Origin: Eupeodes corollae
Taxonomy: Eukaryota > Arthropoda > Insecta > Diptera > Syrphidae
Length of the DNA stretch: 64,000 bases
Direction: 5' to 3'
Assembly (NCBI RefSeq): GCF_945859685.1
Contig: NC_079147.1
Coordinates: 93,922,315-93,986,314 of the forward strand
Below, piece by piece: positions 46,481-58,654 of this stretch. The notes beneath the pieces were generated by a model. The model saw only the letters and a list, made by a program, of their open reading frames with translations, did no database searches and had not been told where the DNA came from. The stretch's first letter is position 1; each line of letters begins with the position of its first letter. The position numbers were made by a program, and so were the translations under genes.

Positions 46481-47400
46481 TACAAATATTACCTTCTATT
46501 TTCATTTTACATAATTATAGCCTTAACCCTATGAATACATTATATTTGCAGACTTCTTAATTCATCAGTCTAGAGTGTTGTTAAGTCTTGTTGGAAAACT
46601 CTGATACAGTGGCATTTACTGAATTTCTTCATACTAACAAATAACTTCCATTGCCTAAAACTCAAACAACATTTAATAAAAAATAATATAAACGACTTTG
46701 TGGGATTATGTTATTGCTGCTATAAAAATCGGTATACCGAAAATGACTTCCTAACCGTGTTGGTTCCCAATATTTTTATTTAATAAGAGAAAAGCAATTG
46801 TTTGACTAAAACTAATTTTTTAAATGCTGGAAAATATCTGGTCTAGATACCTAACCTACATTCTTGGATTTGTCATTGTTTTCCATGATCTGTAACAGCC
46901 TTTTTAGTTATATTTTTTATTGGAGTGTTCAAAAATCTTTTTTCATTATAGTTTTCCGAGTATTGTTGTTTGTGACCTATATTCTAAAAAATTAGAGCTA
47001 GCGTAAAATGGACAATTTTTATGGGTATATTGCCTCCTGCTTTGTTGAAGTCGAAAAAAAAATATGCTCATTAGGTTAAAAACTAGATTTATTTTAGTGA
47101 TTTTTTTAACAATGACAATTCGACATTTTTTGTTCAAAAATATATAGACTGCTTTCGAATATCGCGATGGGAATAGCTCAGCGGCTTTTACAATTCTGCT
47201 CCTGACAAAGCAAAAAGGTGAAATAATAAATATATAATAAAAAACTACGCGTTGCGCTGCGCACTAAAATTTCCATGAGAATATATTTTTAGCACGGGTA
47301 CGAGAAATTCCGCTTCCTATAGCGCGCTCATACATCAGCTCTATACCCTCAATAAAAACATATTTCTTTCGAAAACGCGTTTGCTCATAAAATGTTTGAC
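46481..47400. other. AT-rich DNA with a tRNA-like A box
   Basis: No gene seen. At 47174-47184 there is TAGCTCAGCGG, identical to a typical tRNA A box, but no B box or cloverleaf follows, so at most it is a worn SINE head. Confidence 0.35.
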
Positions 47401-48700
47401 GAAGAAGAAGAAAAAATAATATAATTCTAAGATTTCTTGAATATTCATGTATCTACAGTTTATTAGTTTAATGTCTCCTCGAACCTTAAAATTTTCTCTT
47501 ATATACTTTGTGTTCTTTTCAAAAGCTAGCGACTTTTTTCCAAGGAAGTTTTGTCAGTTAGGTATTTATCATCACTCCTTGCAGGCAACGACGAAATATA
47601 AATCGCGACGCACGCACGCGTAAATGTCCTTGAAAATGCAAAGGTATATTAAAATTATCGCTAAGGATGCATCAGGACAATGCGAGGAATAGAGTCCTTG
47701 TTTATTGCTTAATTGCTACCCAGGAAGAAATATTATTGCCAGTCGTAAAACCATAAAGTGCAGGACGAAGACCGACGACGGGGTATACTGCTTAGAGGAC
47801 TTGGACTTATATTTGTACATATTTTCAGATCTTCCACGCGTACAGAACTGTTCAGAGGTTATTCGACTCCTGTTGCTACCAATTGTCAATGAAGTTAGCA
47901 AAATTAGTAGTTGAGATTATTGTCCATACAAAGAAGCCTACAATTCAGACAAAAAGAGGCGGCAACAAGACATCTCTTTCAGGTCGTTTTGTTTATGCCT
48001 CGAATAAGTGTCTTTGCAAATATTTTCATTCCTTTTCATATAAAAACCTAGCATGGCAATGGAACTTATATCCGTTCACTTTTTGGCCCACGCCACGCTA
48101 TAAATCGCAAATCTATTAACAGTCTAACGAGCAATTTTAAGTCTTTCGCGTGTGATTTGTTTTATTTGCCTTAGACACTTTGACGGCGGCGGGCGCGGCG
48201 GCGGTGCGGCGTGTGGTTTCCCGCGCATCGATTCTTCGAATGTCCTTGATTTGATTATATTACTCCAGGATATACTTACCTTGTCTGTGGTTAATATTAA
48301 TTATGTTTCCAAAGAATGTGAATATTTCTATTTCTTTTCCGGTGCACATTATTTTTTTGTTTTTCAAAAACAATCAGAATAGAAAGAATCTCCCTTCACC
48401 CTCCTCAAAATATACGAGAACAACTTTTCTATAACAGAAAGAAAATATTTAATTCACAGTTAGGTTGATGGAAAGTCATTAATTATATGCAGTCTTGTAT
48501 TGAAATCATTTTGGTATCATTTTTCAAAACCGACAGTGAAATTGAAACGAGAGCAGAACCTCGTAAGTGGAATGGTAAAAATATGTGGGGTGTAAATGAT
48601 ATGAATATATACCCAAATGGGTGTTGATGGTAAATTTGAAACAAACGTATTTCACGCCCTTGAAGACTTGGTTTATTGATTTTTCCTTTTGCTGAACTGT
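47401..48700. promoter_or_regulatory. Balanced-composition non-coding block, possible enhancer
   Basis: No transposon similarity. The composition is more even than in the surroundings, with a GC-rich patch at about 48183-48228 that contains a Runt-type TGTGGTTT (48212-48219). CTATAAATCGCAAATC at 48099-48114 and ATAAATCGCGACGC at 47599-47612 are the kind of AT-core words bound by Hox/Caudal proteins. The evidence is weak and mostly positional. Confidence 0.25.
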
Positions 48701-49190
48701 TTTTTTTTGTTTGTATTTTGTTCTGGTGTTGGTATGCGAAATGTTTTAGGAAAAATCAATTGATTTTAGCTTCACTTCAAAATTAAATGTTTCAATTTGT
48801 GTTTATTTTTTATGCATACTTACTTTTATTTTGTTTTAACTTACAACAACAGACTATGCAATTGGTTAATTTTCAATTTTATGTCTTGCAATTTTCTATT
48901 TTCCATTTTATCAATTTTGTATCTCACAGATTTAGTTTTTAGCAATTATTGTTTCGTAAAAAACATTTTTTTTGCTATTTCTATCTTAAATTTGATTAGT
49001 TCATATTTCAAGCATTTATTAATACATTCTTTAAATTATAGCTTCTGTAAATAGTATTTTGCATGTTTTTCCTAATAAAATATACCAATATTAATATTTT
49101 ACTTTATTTTTTAATGCGGCACGGCAGTCCAAAGTCCAAATCGTGAATTATTATCAGATAGCATATTGGAAATTAAACGCAACTTACAAT
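48701..49190. other. Very AT-rich spacer
   Basis: No recognised feature. An 85-codon hydrophobic frame at 48797-49054 reflects T-rich sequence. Confidence 0.4.
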
Positions 49191-49785
49191 CAGCCCCGTT
49201 GAGAGGAGGGAGGGAGGTCGGTTAACCCCGGGCCCGGGATTTTCTAAGGGCCCGTAAAATTGAAAACAATTAAGAGAGTGTTTTATTTTTTCAATATACT
49301 CTACACATACATACATACAATGTACATACCTATTCCCATTTCTACTTACTTTTAGAGGCCCGAACATTTAAAATCAGTCATGCTTTCGCAATCGAGCACC
49401 TGTTTGCATGTTATCTACTAATCTATCAGCCACAAGCTTGCCGATCTGGGCCTCTGATTATTATTGGCGTACATTTTTGTTAAAATTTAATGAAAAAATG
49501 AGCAGCTCTAAACTATTGAAAGAAAGTAATAATAAATTGTTTCGCTTTTCTTATATAATTTAACCTAAATTTCTAATTTATTTTATTTTGAACATTTTTA
49601 AAGTCAAAATAAGGCGCCCGCAACTTAAAACAAAACACAAATATTTATTTCCGTTTCTATTTTTATAAAGTTTCTTTTTTTTTTTTTTGTTTCTGAAATT
49701 AAAACGTAGCATATCAGTAGGCATAAACTTTGAAAAAAATGCAGATTTTTCCATCCCGGGCCAACAATTTATCTCGACGGCCCTG
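49191..49785. mobile_element. Non-autonomous hAT element (MITE) with 8-bp target-site duplication
   Basis: Left end CAGCCCCGTTGAG, right end the inverse CTCGACGGCCCTG. Inside these, CCCCGGGCCCGGGA on the left faces CATCCCGGGCCAAC on the right. The flanks are CTTACAAT (49183-49190) and CTTCCAAT (49786-49793), an 8-bp duplication with one mismatch, as expected for hAT. The 595-bp element encodes no transposase. Confidence 0.85.
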
Positions 49786-50068
49786 CTTCCAATATAGAAA
49801 ACGCGCGAGAACTTTTGAGATATGACAATTTTGCGCTTTAATTAAAATACAGGAATAAAATGTTAAGAGATTTTTTACTCAAACGGATGCTATACATATA
49901 TTCTTGTAATTTAATTTATGATCAGTTATTTAATTAATTATTTAATTTTTAGATAAAAAGAATCTTTATATAATCTAGAATTCAATATTGGTGTGAGCAC
50001 TGTTCCTTGTAAGGTCTTTCATTAAACGATTCATTTCTTTAAATTTTAATGAAATTTTGGGATGTCAG

Positions 50069-51853
50069 CAGACCCCTCTTTACCACTGGGCCCAGGCCCA
50101 GGGCCCCGCAATCACCAGGGCGCCAAAATTGCTGAAACATCACTTAACACCTATTATTCTATTTTCAAGAAAAAAAAAAATATTTCGATACAATGTTAGA
50201 ATGTTCCGTTTTGATCATCGTTTTATGTAAAGTTTGCGTGTATCATTTGTGTTTTTGAAGTGCATAAAAATATACCTACTATTAAATCAAAATATGTGTT
50301 AGAGATTCACAGGCAAGAATAAAAGAAAAATGTAAATTTACCACTTTTGTACCATGTGCAGGGCACTCATTAAACTTGGTAGAAGTGCATGCCGCTGGGT
50401 GTGTCTAAGAAGCAACCAAATTCTTTGACATTATTCAAAAATTGTATAACTTTTTTTCGGTATCTTCTCATCGATGGAGTGTGTTGACTGCTCATTTAGG
50501 TCCAACAAAAGTTTTAAAAAGTCTTTCTCAAATAAGATGGTCGGCGCCTTATATAAAGGTCATCAAGAAATTGAAGAAGCTTTAATGTATATCGCGAACG
50601 ATTTAGGATAGGCACGAGAGGCCAGAGAGGAAGCATTAAGTCCTTGGAAAAAAATGTCCAAGCTTGAATTTACCATACTTACAGAATGTTGGAACTCTGT
50701 ATTGCAAAGAATTAACAAAACAAGTACTTTACTTCAAAAACAAAATATTACCCTGGATGTTGCAATAAATTTACTGAGCGCAATAGATGAATTTATAATT
50801 GGGCTCAGAGACAATTTTGATAACTTTGATTCATTAGCCAGACAAAAAAACCCGGAATATAAGGACCTTTCTGAAAGAATGAGGTGTAGAAGCTCATGCC
50901 AGACTTTTTTTTTGACGGCCCTGGACCCTCAGTAATTCTGACTGGGAAAGAAAAATTTATAAAATTGAAACCTTTCTTCGCATTGTCGACACACTAAGCG
51001 TTCATTTGAAACAGCTACTAGGTTCGTATAAGAAGATTGGCCAAGGTTTAGACTTTTTTTTTTCGATTGAAAAATCTGAATTCAGAAGACTTAAAAGAGA
51101 ACTGCAAATCTTTTGCTAAATTTTGCACCGAAGATGTGAACGGAGATGAACTACATGCTGAATACCTGAATTTAAAAGACTACTAAAAAATTAGTCGACA
51201 CGAAAATGAAAAAACTGACAACATTCTAGAGCTTTATCATTTTTTAAAAACTAATAAAATTGAAGATGAATTTCCAAATGTTGAAATTGCACTAAGAATT
51301 TTCTTAAGTATGATGGTAACCAATTATAGTGGGGAACGTTCTTTCTCTAAGTTAAAAAGAATCAAAAACGAACTCAGAACTACAATGAATTAAGAAAGAT
51401 TGATATGTTTGTCGCTGATGTCAATCCTCAGAGCAACTGATTTTGAAGATGTGATCAATGAATTTGCTAATTTCAAATCAAGAAAAAGACCCCTTCAATA
51501 AATATTACCTTCTTTTATACCTGAAAAAATATAGTCTGTGTCACTATATTGTTCTTTAAATTGTCTGTTATTTTAATTTTGTTTATTTTTTAATTTTTAT
51601 ATGAAATATTTATTTTTGTTTTTATTTTTACATTGTTTATGTTTATGTTTTAAATGCTGCAATAACTATATATCTTTTTAATAAATTAAAAAAAATGTAT
51701 TTATTTAAAAAATTAAAAGAATAAATATCAATTCAAAGTTATGTGATTTTGTCTGTATACCTTTATTACACAACATAACATTTGTATACAATCATACAGG
51801 GGCCCCGTTTTTGAAAAGTGCCCAGGGCCCCCAAAAGGGTAAGGACGGCCCTG
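50069..51853 (+). mobile_element. hAT transposon, internally deleted (zf-MYM1-like transposase)
   Basis: The ends are inverted: CAGACCCCTCTTTACCACTG with GGGCCCAGG on the left, and CCTGGGC with AAGGGTAAGGACGGCCCTG (complement) on the right. The coding part starts mid-protein: FVPCAGHSLNLVEVHAAGC, SHRWSVLTAHLG, RWSAPYIKVIKKLKK, then in another frame a helical region (50654-50930), and finally the C-terminal dimerisation region FPNVEIALRIFLSMM with YSGERSFSKLKRIKNELR, ending near 51500. The N-terminal zinc finger and first catalytic region are missing, so it cannot transpose by itself. No matching 8-bp flanks were found. Confidence 0.8.
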
Positions 51854-51950
51854 CCTCCATCCCTGACAACAGTACTCGCACACAGGAATGGTTGAGAGAT
51901 GTAAGTCACTAGGCCTTAGTTCTTAACGGATTGTTGCACCTAATTTTTTT
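51854..51950 (+). repeat. SINE 3' fragment
   Basis: CCTCCATCCCTGACAACAG, CGCACACAGGAATGG, GTAAGTCACTAGGCCTTAG and TTGTTGCACC. It abuts the right end of the hAT element exactly, so the hAT may have landed in a SINE whose head is gone. Confidence 0.85.
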
Positions 51951-52495
51951 TTATATTTCAACATTGAATAATTCCATTATATTACAAAGTGTGTGTACTT
52001 TAGTGAAAATATCTTTTTTTAAATATTATACTTTTTTGTTGAAAATATGTATTCAAAAATGTTAAGAGTTCTTGAACTGTTAAGAAATTTAATTGAATGT
52101 ACAAGTTGAAGAATGAATGGGCCGAAAAATTGTGTTTATAGACGAAGCTTATTTCTCGTAGAATGTGTGGGTGAATAATGTATTTGGAAAGAAAATCAAC
52201 ATTGGAAGAGCTACCAATGCATCCTAAATTTTTGCTATGGGAATTCTTGAAATAATTTATGTTACTTTTAAAACACCATCTTTGTTTTATTCCATTGTAA
52301 AGTTTTATACCTCATACAAAAAAATTACCCTCTATCTAAGAAGTTTTACTTTATTAATTCGAATTTTAACAATATTCTTAAGAACAATTCAGAGTAAAAT
52401 TTTACCTTACAAATGTCTAAATAATAATATCATATCTTCGCTATTTTGTGTAATTATGACTGACGAACAAGCGTGAGGAAACAAGTACTAATGAT
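51951..52495. other. AT-rich spacer
   Basis: Nothing I can name with confidence. A short DEAYFS-NVWVNN-like translation near 52140 recalls Tc1/mariner proteins but is too short to call. Confidence 0.35.
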
Positions 52496-52499
52496 ACGA

Positions 52500-54011
52500 T
52501 TTTTAAACCTAAATGTTATTTCTGTTATTCAAGAAACGTTATGAGAGCTTCGTGGGTCTTACGGTAACCATAATCATCATACCGAGGGAATTGTACAATA
52601 AGAGTATCTAGAATAGGGTAATAAACATTTGCGCGAACATTTTCTTGTCGAGAAAAAGGTGGTCTTTCACTTATCCGTGAGTCATCTGGCTGAATTTTTT
52701 CAGTTTTTTTGTGCGACGAGTATTATAACGATAATAATCCTGAACTCCAGACAGTGCTTTAGCTGTTTCTTCATATTCTGAAAATTGTCTACCTCTCATG
52801 TCTTGAAAAAATAAAGCTAGAGAACTATAGACCTACACAACGGATGATAAATCAACTCGAGATTCTTGAAGCTACTAGCAGCCTTAAAACGACTTAAAAT
52901 TAAATTCCACTCAATGACTAGGATTGCTGTTTCTAAATGTTGTAATTTTCATTGCAATCCCGTAGTTTCAGTTCGCATTTAGTTGATATAGTAAAGAAAC
53001 TGTAAAGTTCTTGTAAAGTAGAAAAAAAGTTCAGCTGCAAATGACCCAACCAAATTCAAAGAATGGGCGGCCTTGTGCCGCTATAGGATTAATTGTTTTA
53101 TTTTTTTTCTGAATCTCTGACACATAACCGCATTGTCATACGATGCACCTCGACGCGACAGTTCGTTATATCAAAACCATTATTTTCCAAAGATTTTAAC
53201 AATGCATCCTCAATATCTTTAGCTTTATGGTCGATATTTGGTAGAAATTCTAGAAATCTTTTAAAAATTTCAGTGTTATCACGTACATATCTTATAATTT
53301 TTATAGTAAGCTGATTGACATGTGCTATACCAGACGTAAGACTTAGCAGATTGCACTTCACAAGAAATTCGTTGTATAAGTAGGTACTTTATTTAAAATA
53401 AACAATATAATTTCTCCATAGATTGTTTTAGACAAACACGATGTATTCCCACTACCATGGTGTGCATACAATGTTAAATGTTTAGATAAAAATGGATCAA
53501 ACTCAGCAAGGAGCTGTACTGTTCCTAAAAAAAATCCCATTATTAGGATCTACTATTCGTTCTGAATTTCCTCGAAATGGCAGGCCTATTATTGCTAGGA
53601 TTTAATAATTGCAATTACTCGGTAAACTTTTTTTTTAAATAAATTGTTTCCTCATCGAGTTGTTTAATTAGATTTTGAACAACACGCCCATGAATTATTT
53701 CTTGAGGTTTAAAATAACTAACGTTGGTTTCAGAATTTTCATGAGCTTCGACGCGTGCTTTTGAGTTTTTCCCGTTACGGAATCCTTCGTCAGTAAAAGC
53801 ATTCATTTCACCACTTCTAAAATACAGAGCCTTTAGTTTCTGAATAAATCAATCTCTAACGGCGTTGATTTTCTTCTATTTTTAAAGCACGTTGAAATAA
53901 ACCTTTGGAACTATACCTTCTTTTATCACTATAAACAGTCTGCAATTAAAGAGTACATTATCATTTAGCCGCCCTTAAAATTATGCCGCCCAAGGCCTAA
54001 ATCCATCACTG
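52500..54011 (-). pseudogene. hAT transposase relic (zf-MYM1-like), minus strand
   Basis: The 5' end at 54011 is CAGTGATGGATTTAGGCC followed by TTGGGCGGC, a hAT-type terminus. Reading down the minus strand: TDEGFRNGKNSKARVEAHEN (zinc-finger tail), LIKQLDEETIYLKKKF, LLAEFDPFLSKHLTLY with GSGNTSCLS, HVNQLTIKIIRYV, FLEFLPNIDHKAKDIEDALL, and a frame-broken S-Y-D-N-A block. Then an AHSLNLVG-like stretch near 53080 and NVRANVYYPILDTLIVQF near 52630. The order matches zf-MYM1-type hAT proteins. Frames are broken many times, and the opposite terminus was not found. Confidence 0.75.
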
Positions 54012-54380
54012 GTTAACTTAGTAAATGGTCAACCAACACTCGGTACAAAAAAAGCAGAAAATATCAACAAGTTCTTTGTAATGAGGGGAATCTCAGTCGA
54101 TTTCGCCTCGCTCACAAGACTCTGAAACAGTTCGAATCTGAACCGTATTTTCATCAATAAAACCGTTTTTAGCAATAAATGTTTACGCATATTGATAAAA
54201 CTTCTACTTTGGTAGATCCCAAAAACCAATCCATGTAAGATCAAGGATCATTCAATACTTCTCGTCACTGTTCTGTGTGTTGGACAATTGGCTGGATTTA
54301 TAAGTCTATATTTTTTATTTTTTTTTTGAAAACTATAACGTCTCTCAAAATCAACGAAAATTAAATTAGCCATCGCGTGG

Positions 54381-54572
54381 CTGGCATGATGGAGGGGACC
54401 AACAGTTTTAGGCTGATTCCAAACGGCTAATTCGAGAAAGCACTTTTCATGACACGAATTATTCTTTGAGAATTTGCCAATTCCTCGCAAGAGGTACCCG
54501 TGAAAAAAACTTTAGATGGCATAGGCAAGGATTGAAACCAAGACCTCTGGCATGACAGTGCAACGACTAACA
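54381..54572 (-). repeat. tRNA-derived SINE
   Basis: Reverse complement of head (CTGTCATGCCAGAGGTCTTGG) and body (AATTCGTGTCATGAAAAGTG, GCCGTTTGGAATCAGCC), stopping at GGTCCCCTCCATC. The tail is missing. Confidence 0.85.
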
Positions 54573-54589
54573 CACAGTCGACTCTTCAA

Positions 54590-55215
54590 CGTTTGGTGGC
54601 CAAATTTGAGATGACCGGGTTCAGTAGACAACCAGCCAACACCCGTACATTCAAGAAACACAAGATCGGCCGAGAACATCGCCGTGGTCCGTGAAAGTGT
54701 ACAGCAGAACTTGAGGCAGTCTATTCCTAGCCTAGTACAAGACTTCGGTCTTTCGCTGACTTCAACACCAATATAAGATCCAACTGACCCAGGAGCTCAA
54801 AGTTCATGACCATAGAAAACGCCGTTTATTTTCTGACTGGGCTTTGAATAGTTTTGAAGAGGACCCCAATTATGGCCGAAAATCATTTTTAGTGACAAAC
54901 CGCATTTTTAAATGAATGTAAATATGGGATCGGTCACGACACCAACCCACGCAAGGTTCATCAGGTGTTAATGCACCCTCAAAAGTTTACCGTTTGGTGT
55001 GGTTTCGGGCCGACGGTGGCGTAATTGGTCGGTACTTTTTTGAAGACAACTTTAGCCGTTTAGCAAGCGCTACATAACGATGATAGCTAACTTCTTATGG
55101 CCCAAATTGAGCTATATGGATCTAGACGACATGTAGCTCTAGCATGACGAAGCAACGTGCCACACAGCAAACGCCACGACATCTACACACAACTTCGACG
55201 CGCCCTGAAATCGCA
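54590..55215 (+). pseudogene. Decayed mariner-type transposase
   Basis: Split over all three frames: KFEMTGF, a VRESVQQNLRQSIP-type linker, YKIQLTQELKVHDHRKRRLF with SDWALNSFEEDPNY, then HPQKFTVWCGFGP, GGVIGRYFFED and a block equivalent to WPN-x-x-M-DLDDMWLQQDEATCHTANAT. Order and spacing match a whole mariner transposase from the linker to the second catalytic block. The third catalytic region is lost after about 55215. Confidence 0.7.
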
Positions 55216-56030
55216 TCCAAAATAAAATGACTTAATAAATATAATTGCTATCTTCAAAAATGATAATGTTTTATGTTTAAAAAAATGTATGTTATACAAT
55301 TTTTGCATATAAATTATTGTTCATACAAATATTTGTATTTTTAATGTTTATTTAATTGACTTTCAATTTGTTCGTACAATTTTTTTTAAGAGATTTGTGT
55401 CTCATTAGTTACAGACAGCATATTTCTCAAAGGGTTTTTGCATACATTGTTAAATATTTTGCATACTATTTATCTAATAAGGTTAATTTAGTCTATTACT
55501 TTGTCTGGAATAAAGGTGTTTATTAAATAAATCCAATTATTTATTTTCATTATGACTATTTTACAGACGTTAAAAATGTAATTAAATTTTGTAAAAATAA
55601 AGAGTCTATGAAAAATGAAACTGCACTTTAAGTTGTTTGTCACTTATTCTACGTTACACAAACAATTAATTTTAAAAATATTAATTAACAAAGATGTCGT
55701 TAACACTTAAATCCAATATCGTCTGTATTCATACAATTTTTTTCTAAAACTTCATAACAAGTTGTCATCGTAGAACTAATAAATGAATCTTTAATTTTTT
55801 TTTTTTTTTTTTTTTGGAAACATCAAAACCTAATGCATCACAATTATGTACGTATTAACAACCTCTGCAATCTCTTCCACTTCAAAAGTGATTCCTGTGG
55901 CGATTTAAAAAAATAATTAATTACTTTTTGAATAAACACAACAAAAGGCACAAAAATAAACTAAGTTGTATTAAAAAAAAAAAAACGATGATTAAGTTGG
56001 AACAATTTGTTTAGGAAAATAACAAAATCC
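55216..56030. other. AT-rich intergenic DNA
   Basis: No recognised feature. Long A and T runs at 55796-55816 and 55972-55983. Confidence 0.4.
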
Positions 56031-57200
56031 AATAGGTTCGTAGATAGGTACATGAATTGATCGTATAGCCCAGTGGGATATTCTAATTTTCTCCCATATC
56101 ACAAGAAACACACACAAAATATACACAAAATCATTGAAGTACAACAAGTGGGCGGCGGATCTTAAAAAACCTTTCGCCCGTTTCCAGAACTCCGGCTATG
56201 TAAATTTACTCAAAAAACAAACAATATAAGTGAATTCTTGTTTCTTTTAAGTAATACCGCCAACGATGATGACGCGTATAGTATGTGCCTTGTAGTTGAT
56301 TCCAAGATTCCAAAAAAAAACTAAACCAGCATAAATATCTTCAGAGGCAGTATATGAACTAAGTCTGACAAAAATTCACACCATACGAGAACACATCCAA
56401 AGACTCTTCTATAAAAACACCACCCCCGTAGAAGTATCCTGCTGAGTGCTGTTTAGGCAAACAAATGATGAAATAATATAACCATAACAACATTTACCTT
56501 TCATCACTAATATGAGTACTCTTGCCTTGCCAGGCATATCAGCATAATAAGAAGCAGCAGCAGGAGCATCCAAGACCATTGGTTCTGACATACGTTTCAT
56601 AATTGGAAGAAGGAGAAGTAACTTGTCCTTGGAACAAATTCGAGTACACAAGGTCATAGCTGTCGATCGGATAGCCCATTTAAAATGTCCTCGAATTGCG
56701 TTCCGGATTTACGCGTGCAACATTTCCCCTTAAAACATTGCGAGTGCCTTTTCCTTGATCTGCAAAACAAGGATTTTTCTGTTTCTCCTCTTCTTAAAGG
56801 ACACATCTCGTCCTATTTGTATTTCCATTCGATAATAATTGAGATTGTGTCTTCAAAAGAACAAGAAAAAAACTCGGAATGTCTTTTCATTATTTCGTAA
56901 ATGTTCGCAAGTTATCTTCACAGTTGGACATCGTGTCCTTGAATATGATGAATCCTGAAAACATCGTCGTCGTCGCGCGAATGCAATAAACACAGTCACA
57001 CGAATCCTTGTCGCTGATGATGAATTCGAAACAAAAAAAATGAGCGACAGAGAGTGGCAAATTATTGGAATTTTAGTTGGACAATTGGAAGGACATTGCG
57101 CTACAATGCGCAGCAGTTTTGTCACTTATGCACCGTGAAATTTAACAACTTTGTATCTGCGCATTCAACTTGTATCTTTAGCGAAGTTAAGGTATGATAT
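56031..57200. promoter_or_regulatory. Balanced-composition non-coding block, possible enhancer
   Basis: No transposon similarity. Base composition is more even than in the neighbouring DNA, with AGCAGCAGCAGGAGC near 56549 and CGTCGTCGTCGCGCG near 56964. Overlapping frames of 70-90 codons on both strands have no family motif. Confidence 0.25.
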
Positions 57201-57955
57201 ATCCTTAGCCGTAAACGAGCACTAACATAATGAAGTCCTCATTTCTGCCGAAGGATCAGAGTATTTTTATGCGTTTATTATTTTATTACGATATTTATGA
57301 ACGTTCGTTAGTACAACAGGTATAGGATCTTCTTAGCCTTTTGTGTATTTAAAATATTTGGAGGAGAAAAAATGTTTGTTCCTGTTGAAGTTCTAGAAAA
57401 TTACTCCTCATATAGCTGTTTAGAGTATTCAACTGGTTTGAATTTATTTATTTATTTTGGCAAATATTTACTTTAAGTATCCGCCTCGAAATACAAATAT
57501 TTACTTTTACCCAGTTTCGAATGTAAATAGACAAACAATCACTCTTGAAGTAATAAAATTCTATGTCATAAACACTTTGACGCAATATTAGATGACCAAT
57601 TTCTAAGTGACCGTTGGGCAATGTTTACAAGCTTGCGAGTAAATTATTATTGAAGTCATAAATCTTATTCTTTATCCAAAATTGTAATGTTTGCATAATT
57701 CCGCCAAAAATAAACAATTATTATTGTCATGAAAAGAGAACAAGTTTCAAAGTAGGTCATGCATTGTGAAGGGAGAATTATATAGAGTTTATTTTAATTT
57801 TGTTGTTTTGAGAAAAAATAAACCACTGGTCGCTAGTTTATTTTAAAGCAAATGATAAACTTTGTAAAATCGACATATATAACATAAATATTTTTGAAAT
57901 TTATGAAAAAAAATTTATGAAATAGTTTTGCAGCAGTCAGTTTTATCAGAATTAG
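57201..57955. other. AT-rich intergenic DNA
   Basis: No recognised feature. Confidence 0.4.
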
Positions 57956-58050
57956 GGCTGTGACTTACAGCTCTCAACCATTCTTATGTGCGAGTAATGT
58001 TGTTAGGATTAAATAGGACCTACAGTTTAAAGTCGAATCAAATCAGCTAT
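57956..58050 (-). repeat. SINE fragment, diverged
   Basis: Contains GTGACTTACAGCTCTCAACC, ATTCTTATGTGCGAGTAATG, and GGACCTACAGTTTAAAG, the SINE body in reverse orientation, without tail or head. Confidence 0.75.
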
Positions 58051-58254
58051 TTTATATGTTCTAAAATATTGTTAATTTGTTTCATTCGTGTTTAAAAACT
58101 TTCAAGTATTATTTAAATTAGGCTTCAGCATATCGTAATCTGCGTTCACATTTCCAGTGTAAAATTTAGCAAAAGATTTTCAATTTTATTTTCATTCGGA
58201 ATGGGAAGAACGGTTTTAATTTTGAATCTTTCTTTCTCAGTCGGAATTATTGAG

Positions 58255-58600
58255 GGCCCAGAGCCGTAAAAAAAGAGGCTGTTATGCGACCCACCCATCC
58301 CATCCCGTCTGTCAATTTGCTTTGCTCAAAACGTTTGTAGGTATTAGTGTTTTGTTAAAAAAGTTGTCAGTTGAATTATTCTTAGAAATTAAAAATTTAA
58401 AACAATATTTTGCATATAATTAAATAGTTTGATTTCAAGAACTATTTTTTTTAACGAGATATTCAGTGGAAAACAAATTTTTACCAATATTAGTAGCATT
58501 TTTTTTTAAGTTTTAATTTTTTAAATAAACAAATACAAATTGGATAATTGAAATAAATTAAAAGTCAATATCATCTATTATCCACAAGATATCGAGAACA
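58255..58600 (-). repeat. Family A repeat, 3' fragment
   Basis: Begins with the inverted tail (AAAAAAAGAGGCTG, GCGACCCA, CATCCCGTCTGTCAATTTG) and continues with a diverged body. Confidence 0.75.
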
Positions 58601-58654
58601 GAACAAAACCAACCAACTATGCGTATTATTTTTAATATACATTATTTAAGATTT

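Noticed and set aside
47165..47225. Possible tRNA gene (TAGCTCAGCGG)
   Set aside because: It has an A-box-like word only, with no B box, acceptor stem or anticodon arm. At best a worn SINE head.
52120..52260. Possible Tc1/mariner transposase fragment (DEAYFS, NVWVNN)
   Set aside because: Only about 20 matching residues with a stop inside; not enough to support a call.
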